NCBI GenBank assembly: GCA_905221605.1
Contig: CAJNDS010002574.1
Location: forward strand, 62,001 to 126,000
Direction: 5' to 3'
From: Symbiodinium natans
Taxonomy: Eukaryota; Sar; Dinophyceae; Suessiales; Symbiodiniaceae
DNA: 64,000 nt
A program made the translations under genes and the position numbers. The notes below the pieces were generated by a model. The model had not been told where the DNA came from. It ran no database searches and saw only the letters and a program-made list of their open reading frames with translations. Of the stretch, positions 21,701-30,886 are shown piece by piece; position 1 is the first letter of the stretch, and every line of letters starts with the position of its first letter.

Positions 21701-24700
21701 CCTTGTGAGGCCCCATCCTGGTTCCGACAGACACAATCACCGTTGTGAAAGTAGCTTCTGGGAAGCATTTTGCTATCAGCTCGCAGCACACCATGGCTAT
21801 CCCCGGATAATCTTTGGCACTATTCGTAACGCCAATCTTTCCTCCGTACGCATACAGCCCCAGGACTATGAATCCTCTACCGGTGGCCATGCTCCGCGAA
21901 TTCTTCGCTATTCCTTTTTCTATCGAAGTGAACTTCAGGATGATGTCCTTTGCATGCTGCACATCAAAGTCCTGCGTCATGACCATGTCGAGCGCACGTC
22001 TATCGATTTCTCTCAGCTCTTCCTCCCTTTGCGAGCGTTGTTCTTTAGTTTCCTTCGTTTCAGAGGGCAAGGCCATGCTCGAAACATCTTCATCAGCTCC
22101 GAGAATCTCAAGAGCGTCATTTTCAGGATCCCCCCGTTCGAGCAGGGCCGCGTCCTCTTTGCCAGCTTTTCTAGGCTTTTCGGCAATGGGGAGGTAGTTA
22201 ACAAGTGCCCCGAAAGGAATCAGTTTCACTTTGTCTTGCTCGTTGCCATGTCTTTTCCCGTACGGGCTTACCCCGTCCACCTGTTGTACGTTCCTATGGA
22301 AGCAGAACGTCTGCACAGCGTATGGCCACCACTTCGGTTCTAGTCCTGCTTGTCTCAGTAATACTCTGCCACCGTAGATTACTTCTTTGACCTTGAGCTC
22401 CGCTATGCTATTCGTTCGGGGTAATCCGGGTGTAGAAGTCGCCCTGCAAGTTCCTATGACATCGCAGGCTTTTGAGAATTCACCGGCTCCGTCTGCGTAC
22501 AGATGCACCACCATATCTGGGCCTCGGAACTCGTTGATAGCTCGCACAAACTCATCCGTTCCTCTGGACTTCACGGGCGTGCAGTGTATCCACTGTGTCT
22601 TGAAGTCGAACATCACGATTGCGTTGTTTTCTCCGCGGATTCCCTTGTCTTTGTTGCTGCGAAGCACTATCGTGTCAGCAGTGACCCTCTCTCCGAACTT
22701 CTCGGCACCCTTGTCGGTGATGCCTTCGCCCCTGTTGAAGGGAACGTTTATTGCTTTGCCTTGTCGACAGGCAACGCAGTGCATGTTCTTTGGGAGATGC
22801 GTGAGCAAATGTTCCGCCGATTTTGCATACTCCGGTGAGTATCTTGCTCTCCGGATGCTCACAGCTTTGCTCGACCCTATCCCTTCGCCAAGTCTATCCG
22901 CAACTCGAACTTGATCTGCAGGTCCGACTTCTGCCTCTGTTTGTTCCACTTCTCCCATGCCACCGGCGCTATCATCCTGCTGAGGCTCTCCCACTCCTCT
23001 TCTGGCCTGTTCTTCGTCGGCTATTCCGGGCAAATCTATATCAACATCCAATTCGCCTTCGTTTTCGGTGCTTTCTTCTTCGCCGGGTACAGCGACGACT
23101 TGCTCCGCGATCCTTAGGTCGTCATCCGGATTCTTCTTCATTCCGCGGACGAGCTGAAACTCCACATCCGTCATATTGCGTGCGCTTTGTCCCGCCTCAA
23201 TCTGCTCAGGACTTAAAGCTCTTTCACAAAACCCGCATACCCCGGATGAATCAGCCTTACACGCGGCGCAGTAGAACGTCGTTCTCAGTCGACCATCACT
23301 ATCATCTTGTTCTATCGTTGTCTCCCTATTCCTCTCGTCTATCCCCTTTTCGGCCACTGATGATATTCGGTGGTGCTTACGCATAGTCTCCTTAATGGCT
23401 CGCACTAATCCCGGTGCCCACTCCGCCCAGTTCTGCGATTCGCTCATCTCGCCCTTGCTTCTATCACTGCTATCATTCGCCGCTCCAGTCCCTGGTCCTC
23501 TAAGATTGACCGCCCATCCTATCAACTCTGCGTCAGTCGCTATCGTTGTCGGCTTTTTCCTAGAGTGTCCCATCGGTCCCTGATCAAAACTGAACAGCTT
23601 CGTTCCTAGGATGGCACTCGTCCTATCCCATTCTTCTGTCGCCCACAATGATGCGTATCCCCCTTCTGGCGTATCATCCCAATACGTCTCGGGGTCCTGG
23701 GGCTGCTCAATGAGACACATCGTTGGGGCTCTCAATCGTCGGTGACGTGCCTTTCCTATCACCACAAGCATGCACACGCGCAGTATGATGATATCGTCGT
23801 CCCGGCATTCCTGCTTCTGTGCCCAACTGATAAATGAGTATCCCCACCTCTCCGGTCCGTTCCTCGACCTAAGCGGAATCGGACCAGGCCTTCTGTATCT
23901 CATCACGGACCTCGTTCTGCAAGGCGGTCCGGCTAGCCAGCAAAAAACCAAATTGGTCGTGGCCAGCTTCACTAGCCACCACCATGTATCAGATCGCAGC
24001 ACGTTCTCCTCCATATCGATATCTATCACACTCATTCCCAGTTCGCTTGCGATGTCATCAAACTTTCCCCTTGACTTTCCACAACAAATGTGCACAATAA
24101 CCCTTCTGCTCCCTTCAATCGCTTTCCTTATCTTCATGATTTCAGGTCTCGTTTCTCCCTGGGGCTTATGTGCCTTTCCGCCGTCAAGTATCTCTTGAGG
24201 AGCAAGTGGCCATAAACACCTTGCTATCTCGACTAGCGTCTCTGCCTCGCCACCGGTACCGATGTTCTTGTCCAGCATCATCGTCAGGTCATCTAGCCCC
24301 GCGTCTTCGTCCGCAGCCATTCTATTCAAGATATGTTTTCTCACCTTCGCGCTATCGCTCTGCACCGCTTCTCCTGCATCCGCTCCTTCGAATGTGAGCC
24401 CTTCTATCTTGAACATGGTCTTGCCTGTCCATAAGTCCTCTTCCGCGTCTCTATTCTCTCCCTCACTGTACTTGTCCACCCAGTCTATCCATTCCGCCAC
24501 GGTTTTGCCATCTTTGTACACACGTTTGGATCTACATCTCTCGGCGAATCGCGGCACCAGTGCATGTATCTCTGGGAATTTCAGTGTTTCAAACCATGGA
24601 TCGCAAGTCTTCGTTCTTGGCTTGTTGTGGAAACACACCGCTTTATTACCCGTTAACATCCACTTGTCTAGTAGCCTCCCGTCATCGTTGGTGGCCTTTC

Positions 24701-25712
24701 CTATCGGTTCCTCTTCGGTGTCTCTATCCGTGTCCGAGTCCACGCTTTTGGGGCTACATTCATCCTGTTTCTCTTCAAGTCTCCTCGGACTGGAATTTCC
24801 TCGCACGGGCAGTTCAATCGCAAGAGGTGCTGGCATAGCAGGATAGATGTGATAGTCATTACGCTCACTTTCGTTAACAACCGTTGACATTCTATCCACC
24901 ATGTATGGGATATCCCCGATGACTTTTAGCACTATCAAGCTCGAATCAGGCTTGACGAACACGGGGTTTGCACCCGCCAGCCAATGAAATGAATATCCCA
25001 TTTTCATACATCTCCTCCCCATTGATAGAACAGCGGGAGTACTCTCGAGCATTCTAATCCTCATCGTCTCAGGCATCCCTTGTATATCCATGCATATCTC
25101 TTGCTTTGACGTGGTGTTGCCGTTGGCAGTGTTGAACCTCACTTTCTTCGCCTCAATGGCCATATCTTTTTCATCCTGGGTGAGGTCTGCTTCTGCTATT
25201 AGATCCATAGCGCACCCCGAGTCTATCATCCATCGTCTCATTACCGGGGGCAAGCAATGTTGTGCAGACGCCGCCGGTTGACTAACCTCTCGACTATCCA
25301 CGCGGAATCTCTCGTCGACTATACCTATTCTCCTGCATTCCTCCACTATCCTATCAGCCAGTCTTGATGCATCCCTACCTTCCTCGCCTTGCTCCCCGGC
25401 AAGTATGTCCAGCACGACCTCTTCGGCTAGGGATATTCCTCGTAGCCTTGCCTTTGCCTCTTCAATCACGGGATATCGTTTCACATCATGTACATACCCC
25501 TTCTTGTGTACGTTTTTGCATTTTCGTACCATCTTATCAGCTGTGTGTCCTTTCCAATAGCATATATCCAGTCCTGCTATCCCCGTCTCTTCGGAGCCCA
25601 ACCCCTTGACTCGCCTATTACCCTTCTTCACTCGCTCCCTGCCTGTCGTCGTCACCAGTATTCCCCTATGCGTGCCTTCGGCGCCATCATCCCCTTGTCG
25701 TACCACAGGCAT
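18684..25712 (-). CDS. pol: ORF2: protease, methyltransferase-like, integrase and dioxygenase-like polyprotein
   Basis: The open frame starts at 25,781; the first ATG is at 25,712, and about 2,342 residues follow. In order (rough residues): at 166, MIDSGCAMDLI, the Asp-Ser-Gly motif of a retropepsin; 530-735, a Rossmann-type DNA methyltransferase-like module with VIVHICCGKSRG, VIDIDME, LAGPPCRTRS, CLIEQPQDP and DQGPMGHSRKKPT; 965-985, the integrase zinc finger HLLTHLPKNMHCVAC; 1,005-1,115, the integrase core with Asp in GERVTADTIV, Asp in HLYADGAGEF and Glu in NSIAELKVKE; 1,335-1,430, a dioxygenase-like stretch with PHKDKF, VWHATEDA and DRVIAVGYT; about 1,500, GLFLGYALQPGG, the copia integrase C-terminal module. 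The last 800 residues are unrecognised. The extra modules sit where a normal copia pol has none. It is probably made as a Gag-Pol fusion by -1 frameshift. Confidence 0.93.
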   Translation of the reverse strand: MPVVRQGDDGAEGTHRGILVTTTGRERVKKGNRRVKGLGSEETGIAGLDICYWKGHTADKMVRKCKNVHKKGYVHDVKRYPVIEEAKARLRGISLAEEVVLDILAGEQGEEGRDASRLADRIVEECRRIGIVDERFRVDSREVSQPAASAQHCLPPVMRRWMIDSGCAMDLIAEADLTQDEKDMAIEAKKVRFNTANGNTTSKQEICMDIQGMPETMRIRMLESTPAVLSMGRRCMKMGYSFHWLAGANPVFVKPDSSLIVLKVIGDIPYMVDRMSTVVNESERNDYHIYPAMPAPLAIELPVRGNSSPRRLEEKQDECSPKSVDSDTDRDTEEEPIGKATNDDGRLLDKWMLTGNKAVCFHNKPRTKTCDPWFETLKFPEIHALVPRFAERCRSKRVYKDGKTVAEWIDWVDKYSEGENRDAEEDLWTGKTMFKIEGLTFEGADAGEAVQSDSAKVRKHILNRMAADEDAGLDDLTMMLDKNIGTGGEAETLVEIARCLWPLAPQEILDGGKAHKPQGETRPEIMKIRKAIEGSRRVIVHICCGKSRGKFDDIASELGMSVIDIDMEENVLRSDTWWWLVKLATTNLVFCWLAGPPCRTRSVMRYRRPGPIPLRSRNGPERWGYSFISWAQKQECRDDDIIILRVCMLVVIGKARHRRLRAPTMCLIEQPQDPETYWDDTPEGGYASLWATEEWDRTSAILGTKLFSFDQGPMGHSRKKPTTIATDAELIGWAVNLRGPGTGAANDSSDRSKGEMSESQNWAEWAPGLVRAIKETMRKHHRISSVAEKGIDERNRETTIEQDDSDGRLRTTFYCAACKADSSGVCGFCERALSPEQIEAGQSARNMTDVEFQLVRGMKKNPDDDLRIAEQVVAVPGEEESTENEGELDVDIDLPGIADEEQARRGVGEPQQDDSAGGMGEVEQTEAEVGPADQVRVADRLGEGIGSSKAVSIRRARYSPEYAKSAEHLLTHLPKNMHCVACRQGKAINVPFNRGEGITDKGAEKFGERVTADTIVLRSNKDKGIRGENNAIVMFDFKTQWIHCTPVKSRGTDEFVRAINEFRGPDMVVHLYADGAGEFSKACDVIGTCRATSTPGLPRTNSIAELKVKEVIYGGRVLLRQAGLEPKWWPYAVQTFCFHRNVQQVDGVSPYGKRHGNEQDKVKLIPFGALVNYLPIAEKPRKAGKEDAALLERGDPENDALEILGADEDVSSMALPSETKETKEQRSQREEELREIDRRALDMVMTQDFDVQHAKDIILKFTSIEKGIAKNSRSMATGRGFIVLGLYAYGGKIGVTNSAKDYPGIAMVCCELIAKCFPEATFTTVIVSVGTRMGPHKDKFNESQTYNFVVPVSERAGEAMIWTEEEQCANESGDAAGIKKEVLPGKWIWGRTRKVDSGLKFNPRVWHATEDALAPEDRVIAVGYTLAAGKKASVDDKWKLMRLGFRLDEHFATLADGLCQAACADNGGDGEEYVDHDAEEEQAYAMASKAKFDTPTSPGLFLGYALQPGGVPSGDYIVVELAHLYHGWTVPSIHRVKRIVLDEEMPNYFPMQAVADRKSRIMTATRADALARLELEREGQQGEETEEIFAEERRVRADVMRQIKCDDQHLQNGDFWEHDEIDHSWTLHHILPRKELCTPGEEVKGTGGPGDRELGPRRRTWIVYADGTSEVLDEDRMKGKKKITKKWTGCTTFWEKGEPEGEIEDEAKERARGEKATGIRGVGLDYEQDMPRIERPYARSHKPNSISSAEWNRMSPGQRLRYIEGDKERIIRGERPPSAVRGQEGIGPRPAEIGVREWMEKITDHGQDFSPQEYRWDSPSGMPEGGRVWAVRNNRATSYRFYGGRDKRRLELWWRVTRSANTGEVLESIEYDSCIQAEMMRNRGRYRFVVPRDIITEFWYIPDGGEDRRIRDRGEPAEPAAPASRMGDTEEVAKTINQLCSTAGIARTPSDNIIGEIMRELGEQPKVQVMGVGIEETGDNGGENVSWISGEGCVIGEGVTDVVIAIDASSEGMSVEVDRKASGWRREEGLDSTREARDRVFGNIEKVITDANSRGIVATTIWIGGKSRLADETIVRMALAWDMWIVRSDGCMLGMNDGVDASCYIGMVTPCMMNAIAADMLACDHMPRDHELMSHMVRTSDTKMDVQREQERKAIREMIKVIEDVVNICGEEEGDSVSMACEEHEGEYLGYSSGMVTLDVDSLAQLEKGTIRGDETGGSLEKLLKIAKRRMNGGNSYWVIDMEGDDEHVDDATDREDQTLVRNYAAAAAEDGAPYISREEPRWKRCIVMNNPGREAMGEVFGPRAKHIQDLRVILVDGDDIGKVMMMKPNSRRTRHSTGGAA

Positions 25713-25762
25713 GGCCGCATACACCTGGCTATCCTCGCTGGCCTGTGGGTTTCGGCCCGCCC

Positions 25763-25781
25763 CTAGCGAAAACTTGGCCCT
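25763..25781 (-). promoter_or_regulatory. Gag/Pol overlap with candidate -1 frameshift site
   Basis: ORF1 stops with TAG at 25,763-25,765. The ORF2 frame is -1 relative to it; it opens just after a TGA at 25,782-25,784, so the two frames share only 19 bases. Within these lies AGT TTT CGC TAG, with a run of four Ts (25,769-25,772), so the decoding tRNA on TTT can re-pair perfectly after a -1 slip just before the stop. Beyond the stop, the -1 frame reads as protein (SLGAGRNPQASEDSQVYAAM) up to the first ATG. I did not resolve a downstream pseudoknot. Confidence 0.5.
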
Positions 25782-28700
25782 TCACCATCAGCATGTGGGC
25801 TCGACGGCCTCGTCTCCTTCTGCTCTATCTCTACCGTTTCAAAAGCCTCCCTAATGCTATTCGGGATAGCCTCATGGAGCATTTTACACTTGTCGTTTCT
25901 GCAGCTGCCGTACCGAAAATGCTCAAAGCAGTATCCCGCCTTCTTGAGGACCTCTTCCGCCTGACTATACAGATAAATATCGTGCGAATGCTTGCAGTCC
26001 GCCGCAGTCATCGGGCAAGTTCCACGCGTATAGGGGTAGCAGACCCCTCTTTTTCCAAACGGCGACTTGGATCCATATCTATTCTTCGGGTCATCGGCTC
26101 TCCCCGCCTGCGAAAGTCCGTCCCTGCCTCTTCCCACAGATATCCCTCTTCCGTAGCTATTCCCCCCTGCGGGCGATGAACTCCTCGGTCTATCATCGGC
26201 GCACGCGCTTCTTCTATTCACCGGTGCTCTATATGATCCCTGCTGAGCCGGCATCGCAGCGTACCCACTCGTGAATGCCTGTCGACTCACCCGCATTGAT
26301 GCCTCGTCTATGTTCTTGTCCGCTCTCCACATCTCCAGTCTATCCTTGATTCTCTTTCGCAACCAGGTATGAGTCTTGGCCTCGTCCGGAAGCAGTCGCC
26401 ATGCCTCAATATCGTGGTTCAGCACCTGAACTCTCTGCACTTTCGAATGCAACATCCATCCCAGCTGTTGCTCGCTCCAGGTATTGCCTTTCAGTCCTAT
26501 AAGGTTCGTGTGCGCTAGATCCCATCTAGTCATGAACTCCTCCAGTGCCTCCTCTTCGGGCTTCCCCGGGAAACTCATCACCTTCGTGCTACTCAGGCCA
26601 TCGTACAGCACCTGACTCTCTTTTGCAATCGGGATCTCAACATGCTTTACTATCAGCGTAAGCAATCTCATGGCCGTCATCGGCTTTCCATCCCCCACTT
26701 GCTGAGTCTTGTACATCTCCATCTTCACCTTCGCCGACAATGACTCTGACTTTATTGCTCTCTTTAATCCGCTAAAAAGCTGGTTCTCTAACGCAGGATA
26801 CTTGAGTTCCATGTCTATCATCGCTTCGCTCCTTTCGCGCACCCTCAATACCTGCGTGTATGCATAGTCCCCGTCATACAGATACGCAGCCTTCGCAGTG
26901 TGTGCAACATCGCCCAGCCACAGTCCTACTTCCCCGGATGATGGCTCCTTCGCTATCGATATCTCGTTGCATTTCTCCATCCCTCTGGTGTCCTTGAACT
27001 TGTTATACCCTCCGCCTACCGGATTTCTGAACCTGGCATCATCCCCCTCATGATCTCGTCCGCTCTGCGGCCTCGGAAGTCCTGTCCCTGCATACCCTCC
27101 GGCATCGCATCCCCTTCTATCAGTGGAACACAGCATGCACACGTCATCATGGTACTCATAACAATTACCACACACTTCTCTTCCGCAGCCATGGCATGCA
27201 ATCATCATTTCTGCTTGTCTAACACATACAGGGCACCTTCTAATCCTAGTCTCTTCCCCCAACAGACCTCCATCTCCTTGTCTATCCTTTCTTCCATGCT
27301 CTCTTCTATCCCCAAACGAACTTGGCGCAGGCGTGGCACCGGCACTTGGTCTTGCGGAGCCAGCGTTCGAAGCACCTCCCGCAGCCGGCGCCGGCATAGC
27401 GTACTCGGAGCTCTGCTTGGCGATCTCACCGATTCTATTCCACATGCTATCCAGCTCTGCTTTAATGCTATCGTTTCGTTTCACCTGCTCCAGTCTCCGC
27501 TCATACTCTCGTACCGTTGCCTCCAACTGCTCGTTCTTCTCTTTGAGTTCAATCATTTCTCTACTACGAAGATCGAGATCCGCTCTCATTTTAGATACCT
27601 CATCTCTATTATCCCGGATCATCCGCGCTACCGACTCTGTCACTCCTTTGTTCTCCCCCTTCATGCTTTCTATCTCACTGAGCAGGCTAGCGTTCTCCCT
27701 CACGATCCGCTCATTCACAGTGGTCAACCCCTGCAATTGACTAGTGATCTTGGTCACCTGCTGTTCTAACACAATGCATCTATTCTCAATCCTTCGATCT
27801 ACCACAGGACCTGCCAACTCCGGCCTCGAAGCCTCTATCCCTCGGGCGTTGTCGCTCCTGGCTCTTCCGTCGGCTCCCCCACTCCCACCGTGACTATCTC
27901 GTCCGCGTGACATGGTCGGTGGCTTTCCTATCTCCGCGCTGTTTCCTCGCATCTTGCCTACCCCTTCGTTCCGTGCGCTCTCATCAATTCGAGCATTGAC
28001 AAGGATAAATTCGCCCGTGACTCTCTTCTGCTCATCTATCATACGGCTCGACATTGATTCCATTGTCTTTTCCATCTTTCGCACGGTATCCTTCACCCAG
28101 GCCTGTTCTCCGTTTCTCTTCTCATCCATCCGATCGGACCTTGCAGCGACATTCTCGCAAGTCTTGTGAACCTTTGTCATGTTCGCCACAATCTCAGCCA
28201 CGCTTTTGCGGTTCTTTATCACCTCTCTCGCGACGGTCATTATGTGTTCCTTCTGCGCCAGAACCACTTCACTCAGCTTCTTGGTTTCGCCCCGCACTGC
28301 CCCATCTATGCACGTGCCGTGACCCTCGCCAGGTTCTCTGCATCCGCATCCAGGACCTTTTCCTTGGCTGTTGCAATGTGACGACGATGCCGTATCTGTT
28401 CCGGCTTTCTGGCTCCCCTTGGACTTCAGCTTCCTTAGTTCCTCGCCCGCTATCTTGATCTGGTCCCACTGTCTATTCAAAACCGTCTCTACTTTATCCA
28501 GTCTCTCGTTCTTCCATGTTCCATTCTCGTGTCGCATTTGCATGCTCGAGAAGACTACACCTATGCCACGTCTCACCTCGTTCAATCCTGTCTCTAACGT
28601 GGTGATCTTCGTCCCGGTACTCTGTTTGGCTATGTCCGCTGAATGCTCCGCTGTGGACAATCGCTCCTCCACTCCCTTCAATCTAGTCGTAACAGAGGTC

Positions 28701-30886
28701 TTGAGCACCTTCACGTTTTCAACCTGCCGTCTCATTCTCCGTGCGAGCTGCATTGCTCCCTCGGTCAGTTGCGGAGCCATTGCATCATCCATCCTATCCT
28801 CGCTGACGCTCCCGTCCATGATCCGACTCATCTCTTTCAGCTCCTGCGACAGTGTTGTCTTGGTATCTATCTGCTGCGATTCTATCCAACCTTTCCAGTG
28901 CTTCACCTCCTCCTCGCATTCCACCAATCTCTTGCTCACGACGTCCGCCTTTTCCGCTGAGCTATTAGCAATTGCACTTGCACATTCGCTTGCCACCTTA
29001 AGCTTGGCTACGTCGGTCTGCGTGTCCACAACCACCGTCTGCAAGTCATCTATCCTGCCATCTATCTCTCCCAACGACGACTTGTCCGGATCAGCAGGAG
29101 CTCTCATCTTTGCCCGCCTGGGTGGGGATGATGTTGCCCTCATCTCGTCGTTCCTGCCTCGTCCTTCAGGAGGAGTATCGATCCCGAAATGCTCGTACTG
29201 CCCACCTATCCCAGGAGATCGTGGAGCCGGGGATCGATTGCCCCATCCTTCGCTACCCTGATCCGGGGTGATCATTCCTGCCTGATGGATCGGTCCCCCA
29301 ATTTCTGTCGATTTCGACTTCTTCGCTGCGGGGACGCTCTCGGCTATCTGGTTCATCTCCTTAACGGCCTGCTCCGCTCGTTGCTTACGCAGTCCCTCAT
29401 CCATCTTGCCTATCTTGCTGGTGGTACCAACTCCATTTTCCGATCCACCCGGGCTATCCCTCTTCAATGATGTAGATCGACCACCTGAGTGCCCACTATC
29501 CGACCCCATCGACATCTTTCGTGACCTGTCTTTCTCTACCCCTGCGATCTCGGCACCATATATCCCAGCGTTCCACCGTTCCTGCGAATCCGATTGCATC
29601 GTCATGGGCGTTGATCCAGGCTCTCCTGGCCCCTGATCTGTGAAGAACTTCGCAAAGTCCATGTCAGTGATGACCCCCGTTTCCTCGAGCGTACTCCGGA
29701 TTCCATGGGATCCCCACTCTATTCCGATCGTCGTAGTCTGACCCATCCTCACATCCTTCAACGCTTCAACGTTCCCGCCTGGTGATGCCTCCGAGAGACC
29801 TGTAGATGAAAATACAGACAGTGCTCTATCATCGCTCTCACTGACCACGTTCTGCGCTACCGCTGACGATCCCTTAGCTATCAACTCCAGGTCTGTAGGA
29901 TCGGCACCGACATTCCCAATCATGGTCGCACTATTCAAATACACTCCTGGAACGAGATCATCTCCATTCCCTCTGCCCATCCAATATCCGCTATCCGCAC
30001 TTCTCGTTCGATCGCCCTCCGCACCGAGCTCGCCACTGGGCATCATCGCATCTATTCCATCATCATTCCTCCTGATCGTCCTATCATGATCTGACGATGA
30101 TGACACTGCAAGACTATCCACTCTGTCCTCGATCGCCATTTCTAACCTGGAACCAGTGATTCCCTTGGCACCTCCCGTTGACTCGTAATTCGTCCCGTGG
30201 GACACAGGCTCGGAGGGGATGACGAACGGTCCCTCTTCCATCCTTTCATCTATTCCAGCCAGATCCTCGATAGCAAGCGTCGGAGTCCTAGCGTTTCCCG
30301 CTTCTATCCCACCTCTTCCGGCCCTATACTCATTTAAATCTGTAGCTCCCATAACTGGATCAAACACTACAGGACGGCTTGCAAGCATGCTGAGCTGCAT
30401 TACGGCATCCCCTCTATCTGCTATCGACGGGATTGCGAGCAACTCCTGCAATCCTTCGTCTGCGTCCCTCCCCTGAGTGCCCGACGTGTCCGCTATTCCG
30501 GCATAGCCCAGTCCTCCCGACCTCCCCACACTATCCATCGCCGCCACGATCTCCAAGTTTCTATCCGTCAGTCCTGGGGGTGGTCCTGACACTAACATAT
30601 TATTCGCAGCACTCGACCTGATGTCTACAGTAAGCGGTCCTGAGAAACTGAGGCCGAGGCGATCTCTATCAGCACTGCTATCCATCTCCATTCCCGTCCT
30701 TCCACTATTCCGTCCGTCGTCGATGAAGTTCACGTTCTCGGCGTCGGCTATGCTTCTCACATGACTATCGGCAGCGGCCACATCCTGATTGACCGCAGTG
30801 ACCTGGTCCTCGAGAAATCTATTCCCTACTCCCAACACATCACTATCGCTAGACTCACTGCTCCCAATGCTATCACGTGTGGACAT
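25763..30886 (-). CDS. gag: ORF1: Gag-like protein with coiled coil, RING-like and CCCH fingers
   Basis: The frame is open from 30,991, but the ATG at 30,886 (MSTRDSIGSSESSDSD) is the likely start because the upstream extension has no coding character. It encodes about 1,707 residues. Residues 1-600 are low-complexity, Ser/Gly/Asp-rich. About 600-1,155 is largely coiled coil. About 1,217-1,255 is a Cys/His cluster (CPVC, CHGCGREVCGNC, CMLC) like a RING or PHD finger. About 1,295-1,525 is helical and capsid-like (GLWLGDVAHTAKAA; EALEEFMTRWDLAHTNL). Two CCCH fingers end it, near 1,614 (CYPYTRGTCPMTAADCKHSH) and 1,652-1,670 (CFEHFRYGSCRNDKCKMLH), and probably bind RNA. It is the particle and genome-packaging protein by position. 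It is very long for a Gag. Confidence 0.85.
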   Translation of the reverse strand: MSTRDSIGSSESSDSDVLGVGNRFLEDQVTAVNQDVAAADSHVRSIADAENVNFIDDGRNSGRTGMEMDSSADRDRLGLSFSGPLTVDIRSSAANNMLVSGPPPGLTDRNLEIVAAMDSVGRSGGLGYAGIADTSGTQGRDADEGLQELLAIPSIADRGDAVMQLSMLASRPVVFDPVMGATDLNEYRAGRGGIEAGNARTPTLAIEDLAGIDERMEEGPFVIPSEPVSHGTNYESTGGAKGITGSRLEMAIEDRVDSLAVSSSSDHDRTIRRNDDGIDAMMPSGELGAEGDRTRSADSGYWMGRGNGDDLVPGVYLNSATMIGNVGADPTDLELIAKGSSAVAQNVVSESDDRALSVFSSTGLSEASPGGNVEALKDVRMGQTTTIGIEWGSHGIRSTLEETGVITDMDFAKFFTDQGPGEPGSTPMTMQSDSQERWNAGIYGAEIAGVEKDRSRKMSMGSDSGHSGGRSTSLKRDSPGGSENGVGTTSKIGKMDEGLRKQRAEQAVKEMNQIAESVPAAKKSKSTEIGGPIHQAGMITPDQGSEGWGNRSPAPRSPGIGGQYEHFGIDTPPEGRGRNDEMRATSSPPRRAKMRAPADPDKSSLGEIDGRIDDLQTVVVDTQTDVAKLKVASECASAIANSSAEKADVVSKRLVECEEEVKHWKGWIESQQIDTKTTLSQELKEMSRIMDGSVSEDRMDDAMAPQLTEGAMQLARRMRRQVENVKVLKTSVTTRLKGVEERLSTAEHSADIAKQSTGTKITTLETGLNEVRRGIGVVFSSMQMRHENGTWKNERLDKVETVLNRQWDQIKIAGEELRKLKSKGSQKAGTDTASSSHCNSQGKGPGCGCREPGEGHGTCIDGAVRGETKKLSEVVLAQKEHIMTVAREVIKNRKSVAEIVANMTKVHKTCENVAARSDRMDEKRNGEQAWVKDTVRKMEKTMESMSSRMIDEQKRVTGEFILVNARIDESARNEGVGKMRGNSAEIGKPPTMSRGRDSHGGSGGADGRARSDNARGIEASRPELAGPVVDRRIENRCIVLEQQVTKITSQLQGLTTVNERIVRENASLLSEIESMKGENKGVTESVARMIRDNRDEVSKMRADLDLRSREMIELKEKNEQLEATVREYERRLEQVKRNDSIKAELDSMWNRIGEIAKQSSEYAMPAPAAGGASNAGSARPSAGATPAPSSFGDRREHGRKDRQGDGGLLGEETRIRRCPVCVRQAEMMIACHGCGREVCGNCYEYHDDVCMLCSTDRRGCDAGGYAGTGLPRPQSGRDHEGDDARFRNPVGGGYNKFKDTRGMEKCNEISIAKEPSSGEVGLWLGDVAHTAKAAYLYDGDYAYTQVLRVRERSEAMIDMELKYPALENQLFSGLKRAIKSESLSAKVKMEMYKTQQVGDGKPMTAMRLLTLIVKHVEIPIAKESQVLYDGLSSTKVMSFPGKPEEEALEEFMTRWDLAHTNLIGLKGNTWSEQQLGWMLHSKVQRVQVLNHDIEAWRLLPDEAKTHTWLRKRIKDRLEMWRADKNIDEASMRVSRQAFTSGYAAMPAQQGSYRAPVNRRSACADDRPRSSSPAGGNSYGRGISVGRGRDGLSQAGRADDPKNRYGSKSPFGKRGVCYPYTRGTCPMTAADCKHSHDIYLYSQAEEVLKKAGYCFEHFRYGSCRNDKCKMLHEAIPNSIREAFETVEIEQKETRPSSPHADGEGPSFR

